From: JAOPZW01 sp963851295
GTDB taxonomy: Bacteria > Actinomycetota > Thermoleophilia > Solirubrobacterales > Solirubrobacteraceae
Assembly (NCBI GenBank): GCA_963851295.1
Contig: CAWKOS010000002.1
Span: 558,001-622,000 of the forward strand
Direction of reading: 5' to 3'
Length of the DNA stretch: 64,000 nucleotides
The notes below the pieces were generated by a model. It made no database searches, was not told where the DNA came from, and worked only from the letters and a program-made list of their open reading frames with translations. Position numbers and translations under genes: made by a program. Below are positions 36,195 to 44,193 of this stretch, piece by piece. The stretch's first letter is position 1. Each line of letters begins with the position of its first letter.

Positions 36195-36674
36195 GTGATC
36201 TGGGCCATCCTCGCGGCAGTCGGAGTCCCGCTGTGGCTGTGTGCTGCGGGCATCCTGACGCTGGTCGCGCGCAACCGGACGCTGCGCAAGCGCCCGGACA
36301 ACATCCCGGTGCGGATGCTGCGACCCGGGCAGAGGCGATGGCGGCCGGGGCACGGCATATGGGTGCACGACGTGTTCCTGTTCCGTGCCAGCCCGGCCGC
36401 TTGGAGCGAAGCCGTGCTGGGGGCGCAGGACGTGTCGGCACGCGCGCCGAACGGGGACGAGCGCGGCCATCTGCACCGTGTCGGCGATGACCCGCTCGTG
36501 GCCACGCTGACGCTGGACGACGGTCAGGCGATCAAGCTCGCCACGAGCGGGGATCGCGAGGCGGCTCTCCTCGGGCCGTTCTCGAGCAGGAGCGCCAACA
36601 CCGCCTGCTCGGCCTGCTCTTCGTCTGACGCCGGCCTCACGCCGGGGCAGCTGTCATGCGCGGGCCGGCCATAG
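36195..36674 (+). CDS. DUF2550-like single-span membrane protein
   Basis: 159 residues from GTG 36195. One N-terminal membrane helix (about 4-26, WAILAAVGVPLWLCAAGIL) is followed by a cytoplasmic beta-rich part with RPGQRRWRPGHGIWVHDVFLFR and TLTLDDGQAIKLA. The pattern recalls actinobacterial DUF2550 proteins, which are found near ATP synthase genes, though no such genes are here. The last 30 residues, Ser/Cys rich, may be beyond the original end. The open frame upstream of the GTG has no coding character. Confidence 0.55.
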   Translation: MIWAILAAVGVPLWLCAAGILTLVARNRTLRKRPDNIPVRMLRPGQRRWRPGHGIWVHDVFLFRASPAAWSEAVLGAQDVSARAPNGDERGHLHRVGDDPLVATLTLDDGQAIKLATSGDREAALLGPFSSRSANTACSACSSSDAGLTPGQLSCAGRP

Positions 36675-36932
36675 CGCGTCGAACCGCCACGCCGCAGTGC
36701 TGGCGCGCACCTGGGCCCCGTCGCGCTCGGCCAGGCCGTCGTTGACCAAGTCGTCCACGGCGGCCTCGACGTGCAGGCGCTGCTCCTTGAGCGTGCGCGT
36801 CAGGTACTCGAGATCGTCGCCGTCGGCCGGGGGGTAGGAGACGAGTTCGAGGAGCAGCCAGCGCTTCAGCTGATGGCGGTGGCGCGGGGGCGGGTCGCCG
36901 TCGGGGGACCCAGCGGTAGGGTCAACCTGCAT
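36654..36932 (-). CDS. Small winged-helix-like protein
   Basis: 92 residues. After a polar N-terminus it has KRWLLLELVSYPP, then LEYLTRTLKEQRLHVEAAVDDL, NDGLAERDG and a beta-like VRAST, which is the order of a MarR/PadR-type winged helix lacking other domains. GGAGG precedes the ATG. Such small DNA-binding proteins are common in actinobacterial integrative elements. It overlaps the convergent gene by 21 bases. Confidence 0.65.
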   Translation of the reverse strand: MQVDPTAGSPDGDPPPRHRHQLKRWLLLELVSYPPADGDDLEYLTRTLKEQRLHVEAAVDDLVNDGLAERDGAQVRASTAAWRFDALWPARA

Positions 36933-36999
36933 AGGAGCATTTCCTCCTGTGCCGGCCCCGGGGACGTCGCAAGCGTCGCCCGGGGCGCTTTGTTCAAGG

Positions 37000-37026
37000 T
37001 GGTAACCAGGTTACCAGACGTACGTC
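37000..37026. promoter_or_regulatory. Two adjacent palindromes upstream of the small HTH gene
   Basis: TGGTAACCAGGTTACCA (37000-37016, perfect around a central A) directly followed by GACGTACGTC (37017-37026). They lie 30 bases before the GTG at 37056 and about 70 bases from the divergent gene start at 36932. Candidate operators for the small DNA-binding proteins on either side. Confidence 0.5.
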
Positions 37027-37055
37027 GGGCCGCTGCTGACCTAAACTCGCGCGCC

Positions 37056-37274
37056 GTGTCCGAGGAGCGCGAGCGCCTCAAAGCCGAGCTTCGCATGCAC
37101 GGCGATCGGCTGCGCGAGGCGCAAGCCGCTGATGAGCGCGAACACGAAGCGATCGCCAAGCTCCTACCGCGGGCGCTCGACGCTGGAATCTCAAAGCGCG
37201 AGATCGCTCGTCTCGCCGCGGTCGGGCGACCGTGGATCGACAAGACCATGCGCGGATCGCGCCAGACTGACTAG
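37056..37274 (+). CDS. Small helix-turn-helix protein
   Basis: 72 residues from GTG 37056. A charged helical N-terminal half (SEERERLKAELRMHGDRL and more) is likely coiled coil, followed by LLPRALDAGISKREIARLAAV, which is a clear HTH recognition unit, and RPWIDKTM. This short coiled-coil-plus-HTH design recurs in actinobacterial mobile elements. The palindromes at 37000-37026 are the obvious binding candidates. Confidence 0.7.
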   Translation: MSEERERLKAELRMHGDRLREAQAADEREHEAIAKLLPRALDAGISKREIARLAAVGRPWIDKTMRGSRQTD

Positions 37275-37474
37275 CCCAACGTTGCGGGCTCTGCTGGCCG
37301 CCCGAGCCATCGGGGGGCTGCCGGCGCTCGTGGGCGCGTAGCGCCACGTCATCGTCGTTCATCGGTCGCGGCCTCGCCGCGGCTCCGGGCCCTCCTCGGT
37401 CCGGCGAGAAGCGTCGGCTGGTCTGAGACGGGGGCACTGCGGCGTCCTCGCCCGTCGCGGGCCGGCCGCGCACC

Positions 37475-37540
37475 AAGGGTGGCATCCCCTGGCGGGGATG
37501 CGGTGCGCTCGGCGTCGGCCCCGCGACGGGCGGGGCCCCG
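37475..37540 (+). promoter_or_regulatory. Two-hairpin leader before the 83-aa gene
   Basis: Hairpin 1: CATCCC (37483-37488) pairs with GGGATG (37495-37500), loop CTGGCG. Hairpin 2: GGCCCCGC (37517-37524) pairs with GCGGGGCC (37530-37537). It starts AAGGGTGGCA and aligns along its length with the leader at 46279-46340, where paired positions change together. Confidence 0.6.
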
Positions 37541-37558
37541 GTCGACGAGGAGGCAGGC

Positions 37559-37810
37559 ATGTCCACCACCGAGGCAGCGCTCAAGCCTGGGAGCGCGTTG
37601 CCGCGACTGCCGGGCGCGACCTTGCAGGAGCGCTTGGCGGTGCTGTACCGGATGACGCCGGACGAGCGCCGGGCCGCCGCGCGGCGCGGCGAGTTGACCT
37701 ACGCCGAGGCGTGCAAGTGGGCCGCGCGCTACCCGCACGAGGTGGAGCTCGTCGACGGGGAGTTCTGGTTCATCGCCCAGCGGACACCCGAGGCGACGGA
37801 GGAATCATGA
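37559..37810 (+). CDS. Conserved small protein of the mobile element
   Basis: 83 residues, strong RBS (GAGGAGG) before ATG 37559. The core, from LQERLAVLYRMTPDERRAA to LTYAEACKWAARYP and VELVDGEFWFIA, is amphipathic and well coded; I do not know the family. Its stop overlaps the primase ATG (ATGA at 37807-37810), so it is co-translated with the primase and may assist replication or its control. Confidence 0.7.
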   Translation: MSTTEAALKPGSALPRLPGATLQERLAVLYRMTPDERRAAARRGELTYAEACKWAARYPHEVELVDGEFWFIAQRTPEATEES

Positions 37811-38784
37811 AGGACGTCGCTGAGCGACGGCTGAGGTCGGCGGTGGATCGTGACGCCCGCGTCCTGACGGCGTTCCTGGCGTTGCTCGTCGCTCGGGAAC
37901 GCAGCGGGCTGCTCGAGGTGCGCGTGCGTCGCGCGGAGGGCGGCATGGTGCAGCGTTTCCATCGGGCGGGCCGGTTGCGCGAGGCGGCCGACGAGCTGCT
38001 GGAGCTCGGGGCGCGGAGCGACGTGTACGTCGGATGCGCCCCGCGCCTGCGCCTCGCCGGCGATCGCGGCGCGCTCGGGGCGGCCTGGGTGCTGTGGGTC
38101 GACTGCGACGGTGCCGCCTCCGTGGCGCGCCTGGCGGAGTTCGTTCCGGCCCCCGCCGTCGTCGTGCGTTCGGGAAGCGCGACCAACGTCCACGCCTATT
38201 GGCCGCTCGTGCGCCCGCTCGCGCCTGGTGAAGCGACGGCCGCCAATCGTCAGCTGGCCGAGGTGCTCGCCGCGGACGGGCGGTCGGCGGACGCGACGCG
38301 GATCCTGCGAGCGCCCGGCACACGCAACTTCAAGCACGACCCGCCACGTGCCGTGGTGCTCGAGCGCTTCAAGCCCGCGCGGCGCTTCACCGTCGCCGAG
38401 GTCGTCGGGACGACGGCCCTGGGCGCCTCGACGCCGGCGTCCGCGTCGGCCGAGGCGACCGCGTCGGTTGCCGGCGATGATCCGCTACGGCGCATTCCTC
38501 CCGGCGTCTACGTGCAGGCCCTTACCGGCCAATCTGTCGGGCGCGACGGCAAGGTCAGCTGCCCGTTTCATGACGACCGCACGCCGTCGCTGCACGTCTA
38601 CGAGCGCCCGGAGCAGGGCTGGTACTGCTTCGGTTGCGGACGTGGCGGTTCGATCTACGACCTGGCCGCCGAGCTCTACTTCTCCGGCCAATCGGCGGAA
38701 GTGCTGTTGCGAGGCGAGCGGTTCATCGAGGTGCGAGAGCGGTTGATGGCGATGTTCTTCCCGGGATGGCGCGGGCTGAGGTGA
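37807..38784 (+). CDS. RepB-like primase with CHC2 zinc finger
   Basis: 325 residues. The N-terminal half resembles the RepB/RepSA-type primase-polymerase fold (WVLWVDCDGAASVARL with an acidic pair, then VVRSGSATNVHAYWPL and RILRAPGTRNFKHDPP, the last a typical conserved segment). After an Ala/Ser linker the C-terminal part is a CHC2-type DnaG zinc finger: SCPFHDDRTPSLHVYER then WYCFGCGRGGSIYDL (about residues 252-285). It should prime DNA synthesis of the mobile element. The helicase part found in longer relatives is absent. Confidence 0.85.
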   Translation: MKDVAERRLRSAVDRDARVLTAFLALLVARERSGLLEVRVRRAEGGMVQRFHRAGRLREAADELLELGARSDVYVGCAPRLRLAGDRGALGAAWVLWVDCDGAASVARLAEFVPAPAVVVRSGSATNVHAYWPLVRPLAPGEATAANRQLAEVLAADGRSADATRILRAPGTRNFKHDPPRAVVLERFKPARRFTVAEVVGTTALGASTPASASAEATASVAGDDPLRRIPPGVYVQALTGQSVGRDGKVSCPFHDDRTPSLHVYERPEQGWYCFGCGRGGSIYDLAAELYFSGQSAEVLLRGERFIEVRERLMAMFFPGWRGLR

Positions 38785-39124
38785 GTGTCTCATGCGGCGT
38801 TGGTCTTGGCGAGAGGAGGCAATGGCGGCGTCAGGCCTGCCCTGCTTCTGAGGCGAGGAGCAGGGACGTGACCCTGTCGGTGACTTCAGACCTGCTTCTG
38901 CGTAGGGAGATGGCTCGGCCGGACCGGGCAGCGAGCGCGAGCTGGGGCCCGTCAAGTCTGCAGAGCGGGTGCGGACGACGAGCATCGCCCGGTGCCGGTG
39001 ATCCGACAGCCTGGCCGACCTCCGGTCAGGGCCGTCGCCTAGGTGCAGATCGAGCGCATCCGGGACGGGTGGAACCTCGAGCGCCGGCGCGTCACCGACC
39101 AGCGGTGATGGACTGCCGCCCTGG

Positions 39125-39733
39125 TTACTGACGCCTGAGGGCGTCGAGGCCCCCGCGCAGGAAGCCCATGACCTCGTCGATCACCGCCAGCGCACGCTCG
39201 GGTGAGATGGGCTTGCCCAACTCTGTCGAGTCGGGGATCGCTTCGAATGCGGCCATCAGGGCCGCCGCGACGATCTGCGGACGAATGTCACCGGGGCCGG
39301 CATCGAGGTCCCGGCCGATGGACTCGATCACCAGCTGCTCGAGCGGGGCAATGCGGGCGCGCTTGTTGCGGCGCAGCGTCTCGTCGCCCTCGACGATGCA
39401 CCTGCGCAGTTCCTCGTTCGGCTCGACCGTCAGCCTCGCCAGGATGAACTCGCGCAGGACGTCGAGCGTGGTCGCACCCTCGGGCCGCTCACGCAGCGCG
39501 TTCGCGAGCTGGTCCTGCACCTCCGAGAGGTTCCAGAAGAGGATGTCCTCCTTGCTGGGGAAGTACGTGAAGACCGTGCGCGGCGACACCTCTGCCGCTT
39601 CGGCGATGTCGGCGATCGTCGTCTGCTCGTAGCCGCGCTCGGCGAAGAGCGCCAGCGCGACCGTGGTGATCGTGTCGCGTGTCTTCTGCTTCTTGCGCTC
39701 GCGCAACCCGGTGCTCGGGCTGAGGGCCTCCAT
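39125..39733 (-). CDS. TetR family regulator
   Basis: 202 residues from ATG 39733. HTH at about 14-60 with TRDTITTVALALFAERGYEQTTIADIAEAAEVSPRTVFTYF, cited in part, is the AcrR/QacR-type recognition region; the rest is a helical ligand domain. It is divergent from an MMPL efflux gene with palindromes and a promoter between, so it very likely represses that transporter. The 340-base gap 38785-39124 before its end shows nothing I can name. An in-frame ATG at 39745 is possible. Confidence 0.9.
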   Translation of the reverse strand: MEALSPSTGLRERKKQKTRDTITTVALALFAERGYEQTTIADIAEAAEVSPRTVFTYFPSKEDILFWNLSEVQDQLANALRERPEGATTLDVLREFILARLTVEPNEELRRCIVEGDETLRRNKRARIAPLEQLVIESIGRDLDAGPGDIRPQIVAAALMAAFEAIPDSTELGKPISPERALAVIDEVMGFLRGGLDALRRQ

Positions 39734-39758
39734 GGTCCAAAGCATACCGAAAAGCTGC

Positions 39759-39775
39759 GCAGAATGAAATTCTGC
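39759..39775. promoter_or_regulatory. Palindrome between TetR and MMPL genes (candidate operator)
   Basis: GCAGAAT-GAA-ATTCTGC, 7-base perfect arms. A second inverted pair, TGCAGT (39795-39800) and ACTGCA (39810-39815), overlaps the MMPL promoter. Confidence 0.55.
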
Positions 39776-39783
39776 ATAGACTG

Positions 39784-39811
39784 TTGACTTAAGCTGCAGT
39801 CGGCGTATAAC
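39784..39811 (+). promoter_or_regulatory. Sigma-70-type promoter of the MMPL gene
   Basis: TTGACT (39784-39789), 16-base spacer, TATAAC (39806-39811), 45 bases before the ATG at 39856. The inverted pair TGCAGT/ACTGCA covers the spacer and -10, as expected for repression by the TetR protein. Confidence 0.6.
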
Positions 39812-39855
39812 TGCATGGTCTGCGAATTTGCCCGCCCTGAAAGGTACGAGACCGA

Positions 39856-42006
39856 ATGCTGAAGCTGACCCGCTGGACAATGGCCCACCGCCGCGTCGTC
39901 GCCATCGGCTGGGTGATCGCCACCGTCGCGGTGCTCGCGATCTCGAGCTCGGTCGGAACGCGCAAGGCGAACAACTTCTCGCTGCCGAACACGGGCTCGC
40001 AGCGTGCGGTCGACCTGCTCAAGAGCCGCTTTCCGGCCCAAGCGGGCGACGCCGATCAGATCGTCCTTCGCGCGCGCACCGGCAAGCTCACCGACGCGAC
40101 GATCCGTAGCTCCGTGACGGCGGCGATCGGCCGCGTTTCGAAGCTGCCCCACGTGACCGGCGTCATCAGCCCGTACAGCGCCGGGTCCAGCGCAATCTCG
40201 CGTGACGGGACGATCGGGTTCGCGACCGTGATGTTCGACAAGCGAGCGAACGACCTGCCGAAAGCGGCGGTCCAGCGCGTCGTCGTCACCGCCCAGGCGG
40301 CGCGGTCGCAGGCGCTCGAGGTCGAGCTCGGCGGCGAGGCGGTCCAGCAGGCGCAGCAGGCCGGCATAGGGTTCGCCACGCTCGTGGGGATCGCCGCGGC
40401 GATGGTGATCCTGCTGCTCAGCTTCGGCTCGTTCGTCGCGATGGGGCTGCCGATCGCGACCGCGCTGCTCGGCCTCGGCGTCGGCGTCGGCGTGATCGGC
40501 CTCGCCAGCCAGTTCATCGACATGGCCGACTTCGCCTCCGAGCTCGCCCTGATGATCGGGCTCGGCGTCGGCGTCGACTACGCGCTGTTCATCGTCACGC
40601 GCTTCCGCGAGAACTACCGCGCGAACGGCGGCGACGTCAACGCGGCCGTCGAGGCGGCGATGGACACCTCCGGCCGTGCCGTGATGTTCGCGGGTGCAAC
40701 CGTCGTGATCGCGCTGCTCGGGATGTTCGCGCTCGGCGTGCACCTCCTCAACGGTGTCGCGATCGCCGCGGCCCTCGGGGTCGTGCTGGTCCTCGCGGCC
40801 TCGCTGACGCTGCTGCCCGCCCTGCTCGGATTCGTCGGCCGCAGGGTCGGCGAGGTCGGCCGGGCGCGCGCCGCCCGCGCGGCCGACGGTTCCGGCTTCT
40901 GGACGCGCTGGGTCGGGTCTATCCAGCGGCGCCCCGTCGTCACCGCCGTCGCTGCGACCGCGCTCATGCTGGCGCTCGCGGCTCCGGTGCTCGGCCTGCG
41001 GCTCGGCGCCGGTGACGCCGGCAACGATCCGGCCGGTCACACCACGCGCAATGCGTACGACCTGATCGCGAAGGGGTTCGGCAAGGGCTCCAACGGACCG
41101 CTTCAGATCGCGGCCACGCTTCCGAAGGCCAATGCCGACTCGGCCCTCGCACAGGTGACCGCAGCGCTGCGGGCGACCCCGAACGTAGCCACGGTCGCGG
41201 CGCCGCGCCTGGACGCCGCGCGCGACACCGCCTCGATCCAGGTCTACCCGCGCTCGTCACCGCAGAGCGCTGCGACGACCGACCTGGTCACGCGCCTGCG
41301 CGACTCGGTCCTGCCCCGGGTCGAGCGAACAACCGGCGTGACCGCATACGTCGGCGGCGCGACCGCGTCCCAGGCGGACTTCGCGCACGTGCTCGCGAGC
41401 AAGCTGCCGCTGTTCATCGGCGTCGTGATCGCGCTGTCGGCATTGCTGCTGATGGTCGTCTTCCGGTCGTTCATGATCCCGCTGCAGGCGGCGCTGATGA
41501 ACCTGCTGTCGATCGGCGCGGCGCTCGGCGTCGTGCAGGCGATCTTCGAGCGCGGCTGGTTGAGCAGCCTGACCGGCATCCAGCCCGGGCCGATCGAGGC
41601 GTTCATCCCGGTGATGGGATTCGCAATCGTGTTCGGCCTGTCGATGGACTACGAGGTCTTCCTGATCTCGCGCGTCCACGAGGAGTGGCAGCGCCGCGGC
41701 GACGCGAGCGCCGCCGTTCGCGAGGGCCTCGCGAGCACCGGTCGCGTGATCACGGCGGCCGCCGCCGTCATGATCGCCGTGTTCGGCGCCTTCGCGCTCA
41801 GCGGCGAACGCGTGCTCGAGCTGTTCGGGGTGATGATGGCCGTGGCCGTGTTCCTGGACGCAGTGGTGGTCCGGATGGTCCTGCTCCCCGCCGTCCTGGA
41901 GCTCCTCGGCCGCCGCACGTGGGCATTCCCACACGGCCTCGACCGGCGCCTGCCGCGACTCGCGATCGAACCGAGCGCCGACCCGGCCTACGAGGGGGCA
42001 TCGTGA
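39856..42006 (+). CDS. MMPL family transporter
   Basis: 716 residues, RND-superfamily exporter. An N-terminal helix (about 16-34) and an extracytoplasmic domain precede a first helix bundle (about 175-330) holding GLGVGVDYALFIVTRFRE, the conserved MMPL proton-relay helix. A second half repeats this with FGLSMDYEVFLISRVHEEW near residue 600. Such proteins export lipids, pigments or drugs by proton motive force. Regulation by the divergent TetR is strongly suggested by the operator and promoter layout. Confidence 0.93.
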   Translation: MLKLTRWTMAHRRVVAIGWVIATVAVLAISSSVGTRKANNFSLPNTGSQRAVDLLKSRFPAQAGDADQIVLRARTGKLTDATIRSSVTAAIGRVSKLPHVTGVISPYSAGSSAISRDGTIGFATVMFDKRANDLPKAAVQRVVVTAQAARSQALEVELGGEAVQQAQQAGIGFATLVGIAAAMVILLLSFGSFVAMGLPIATALLGLGVGVGVIGLASQFIDMADFASELALMIGLGVGVDYALFIVTRFRENYRANGGDVNAAVEAAMDTSGRAVMFAGATVVIALLGMFALGVHLLNGVAIAAALGVVLVLAASLTLLPALLGFVGRRVGEVGRARAARAADGSGFWTRWVGSIQRRPVVTAVAATALMLALAAPVLGLRLGAGDAGNDPAGHTTRNAYDLIAKGFGKGSNGPLQIAATLPKANADSALAQVTAALRATPNVATVAAPRLDAARDTASIQVYPRSSPQSAATTDLVTRLRDSVLPRVERTTGVTAYVGGATASQADFAHVLASKLPLFIGVVIALSALLLMVVFRSFMIPLQAALMNLLSIGAALGVVQAIFERGWLSSLTGIQPGPIEAFIPVMGFAIVFGLSMDYEVFLISRVHEEWQRRGDASAAVREGLASTGRVITAAAAVMIAVFGAFALSGERVLELFGVMMAVAVFLDAVVVRMVLLPAVLELLGRRTWAFPHGLDRRLPRLAIEPSADPAYEGAS

Positions 42007-42290
42007 TGAGGTCCAGCGCCCAGGTCGATCAAGCGCTCGAGCGGATCACGGCGCACCTCCGTGCCCACGTCGCCGAGCTGCGCCGGCTCGAACGATCCGG
42101 CGCGGCGCCCGGGATGTGGAAGCGACTGGCTCGCGGAATGCGGCCGCCGGTTGCGGCGAGACCTCCGCTGCACGCGCGACGAACATCGAGCCGCCGACGG
42201 GTCGCGTCCCGCCTCGCCGCCTCGCGCGGTACGCAGGGAAAAGGTTGCGGCGGGCCGGCTCGGCGGCGAATCAACTCGCTCTGGCCATGA
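42006..42290 (+). CDS. Small ORF after MMPL, probably truncated
   Basis: Coupled to MMPL by the GTGATGA overlap. The first 35 or so residues (SSAQVDQALERITAHLRAHVAELRRLE) form a plausible helix; after that the sequence becomes Arg/Ala-rich without coding character, and the frame ends against the convergent recombinase gene. It may be a gene cut off by insertion of the recombinase module. Function is unknown. Confidence 0.3.
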   Translation: MRSSAQVDQALERITAHLRAHVAELRRLERSGAAPGMWKRLARGMRPPVAARPPLHARRTSSRRRVASRLAASRGTQGKGCGGPARRRINSLWP

Positions 42291-44193
42291 TCGAGTCGAG
42301 GCGGTCGACGAGTGCGGCGTGGCGTTTGGCTTCGTCGTTCCACCCGCGTCGCTGGGCGTCTTCGGCGAGAGCTTGCGCGTCGATGCGCTGGGCGGAGAGG
42401 ACGGCGAGCATCGCGGGCTCGGAGCGGAAGTTGGGGCAGTGCTCGCAGATGTTGGTGTAGGCGCAGACGCCTTGGGCGGCGGTGCGCAGGCAGTAGCCGC
42501 CGGCCAGTCGTGACTTGATGAGCGGCAGCTCGCGCCAGTCGCCGTCGGGTTCGCTGACGGGCGCGTCTGGGATGACCGGGCCGAGGCGCTGTTTGGCGAG
42601 TGTCAGCGCGCGTTCGTAGTCGGCGCGGACGGTCGCGTTGAAGAGGCGGCCGTAGCGCAGGCTCATCTCGGCGCTGGAGTGGCCGAGCAGCGCCATCAGT
42701 GCTTGCAGCGAGATGCCGGCGTTGATCAGCGCGGTCGCGTAGGTGTGGCGCAGTTGGTGGGGTGTGACGGGGCCGATGCCTGCGGCTTCCGCCGCGCGGG
42801 CGAGCGTGCCGCGCAGGGCGTAGTCGGTGACGCGGCGCCCATGGTGGGTCAACAGGAACTCGGCTGGGCGGCCGTCGCGCGGGTGCGGCAGCGGCCGGCC
42901 GGGCGAGCGGGCGTCGACGATCCTGTCGACGATCGCCAACACCTCGTCGTCGAGCGGGACCATTCGCTCGGTCTTGAGCTTGCCGAGCGGCACCTTCAGC
43001 CAGGCGCCCTGTCCGGGTACCTCATGGACGCAGTTCAGTTCGAGATCGACGAGCTCGCCGATCCGCAGGCCGGTCGCGCGGGCGAGCAGCAGCGCGTTGG
43101 CGGCCAGGGTCTCTGTTGAGGCTTCCAACGCCGCGACGAGCCGACGGTCGGTCTCGGCGGGCAGGTAGCGCGGCAGCGCTCGCGGCCGTCGCGGGCTGTC
43201 CCGCGGGAAGATCAGGCGCCGTGGGGGCGCTTCGGGCCAGTCCCATTGGCCGATGTCGTTGAGAAAGCAGCTCACCGCGATGATCCGGCCGCGTTGCTCT
43301 TCGATGCTGATCGGCAGGCCGTCGCGTTCGCGGGTCGCGTCGGCAACTGCGGTCAGGTAGGTCTCGATGTGTCGGCGACGATCAAGCTCGGCGATGCTCG
43401 CCAGGGTGGGGTCGACGCGGGCCAGGTGCGCACCGAAGTGCCCCAGGTCGGTGGCACGGCCACTGACCGTCGATGGCGCAAGCCGCGCGGCGATCTGTTG
43501 CAGGTAGGCGATCATCGTCGGGCGCAGCTGCGCGCTGACGCCGCGGCGCGCCAAGCGCTGCTCGAAGCTCTGCGCCTCGGTTCGCGCGCGATGCGAAGGT
43601 GGCAGCGACACGACGTCCAGGTGATAGAGCACCGAGCGCGTCGAGAACAGCGCGCGCCCGTAGTGGCCGATCCCGCGGCCCGTTCGCTGCTGGCGCTCGC
43701 GTACCGCCTGGTCAAAGTCGGCGACGTCCTGATCAGTCAGGCCGCGCAACGGCCGGCCGGTCTGGATCAGCAGTCGCGCGCAGACCAGCCCCGCTGCGCC
43801 CTTTGACACCGCGGTGGTGAATCCGAGCTCCTGCGAAGCGGCACGGAAGTGCTCGAGGTCCTCATGCAACGGGCTGGCGGGCAGCTCGCGCCACAACGAC
43901 AGCAGCGTCACGTCCAGCAGGTAGTCATAGCCCGGCTGCAGATAGCGCCCGAGCATCAAGAACGTCAGCAGCGTGCGCGTGCGCCCGCGCGCGCGACGAC
44001 GCACCGCCAGCGGCTCGGCGGCCCAGGCGGTCGGGTCAGGCCAGCGACCAAAGAACCGCTCGGCCGCGTGCCGGTAGCGCGCGTCAACCTGCCGCCCCGT
44101 CGCAGTGAGGTAGGCGACGTAGGCGTCGATCAGCACCGCGGGTTCAGGCGCCGCCCCCGGAACATGGCTACTGCTGGCGGGCGCGGGCAGCAT
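42271..44193 (-). CDS. Tyrosine recombinase with Cys-rich C-terminal extension (second of tandem pair)
   Basis: 640 residues. The N-terminal 330 residues are helical DNA-binding arm domains; the catalytic domain has ARATGLRIGEL (first Arg), HQLRHTYATALINAG (His-x-x-Arg), LLGHSS (His) and YGRL (nucleophile Tyr). After it comes a 90-residue extension with GYCLRTAAQGVCAYTNICEHCPNF, a likely zinc-binding Cys cluster. This size and tail recall TnpB-type recombinases of Tn554-like elements. ATG 44193 lies 26 bases inside the upstream recombinase gene, so the two are coupled. Confidence 0.88.
   Translation of the reverse strand: MLPAPASSSHVPGAAPEPAVLIDAYVAYLTATGRQVDARYRHAAERFFGRWPDPTAWAAEPLAVRRRARGRTRTLLTFLMLGRYLQPGYDYLLDVTLLSLWRELPASPLHEDLEHFRAASQELGFTTAVSKGAAGLVCARLLIQTGRPLRGLTDQDVADFDQAVRERQQRTGRGIGHYGRALFSTRSVLYHLDVVSLPPSHRARTEAQSFEQRLARRGVSAQLRPTMIAYLQQIAARLAPSTVSGRATDLGHFGAHLARVDPTLASIAELDRRRHIETYLTAVADATRERDGLPISIEEQRGRIIAVSCFLNDIGQWDWPEAPPRRLIFPRDSPRRPRALPRYLPAETDRRLVAALEASTETLAANALLLARATGLRIGELVDLELNCVHEVPGQGAWLKVPLGKLKTERMVPLDDEVLAIVDRIVDARSPGRPLPHPRDGRPAEFLLTHHGRRVTDYALRGTLARAAEAAGIGPVTPHQLRHTYATALINAGISLQALMALLGHSSAEMSLRYGRLFNATVRADYERALTLAKQRLGPVIPDAPVSEPDGDWRELPLIKSRLAGGYCLRTAAQGVCAYTNICEHCPNFRSEPAMLAVLSAQRIDAQALAEDAQRRGWNDEAKRHAALVDRLDSIMARAS

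Noticed and set aside
39430..41040. Long minus-strand open frame opposite the MMPL gene
   Set aside because: It is made of Asp/His/Arg/Gly-rich low-complexity sequence typical of antisense frames in high-GC genes, and it covers a strong transporter gene and the TetR gene.
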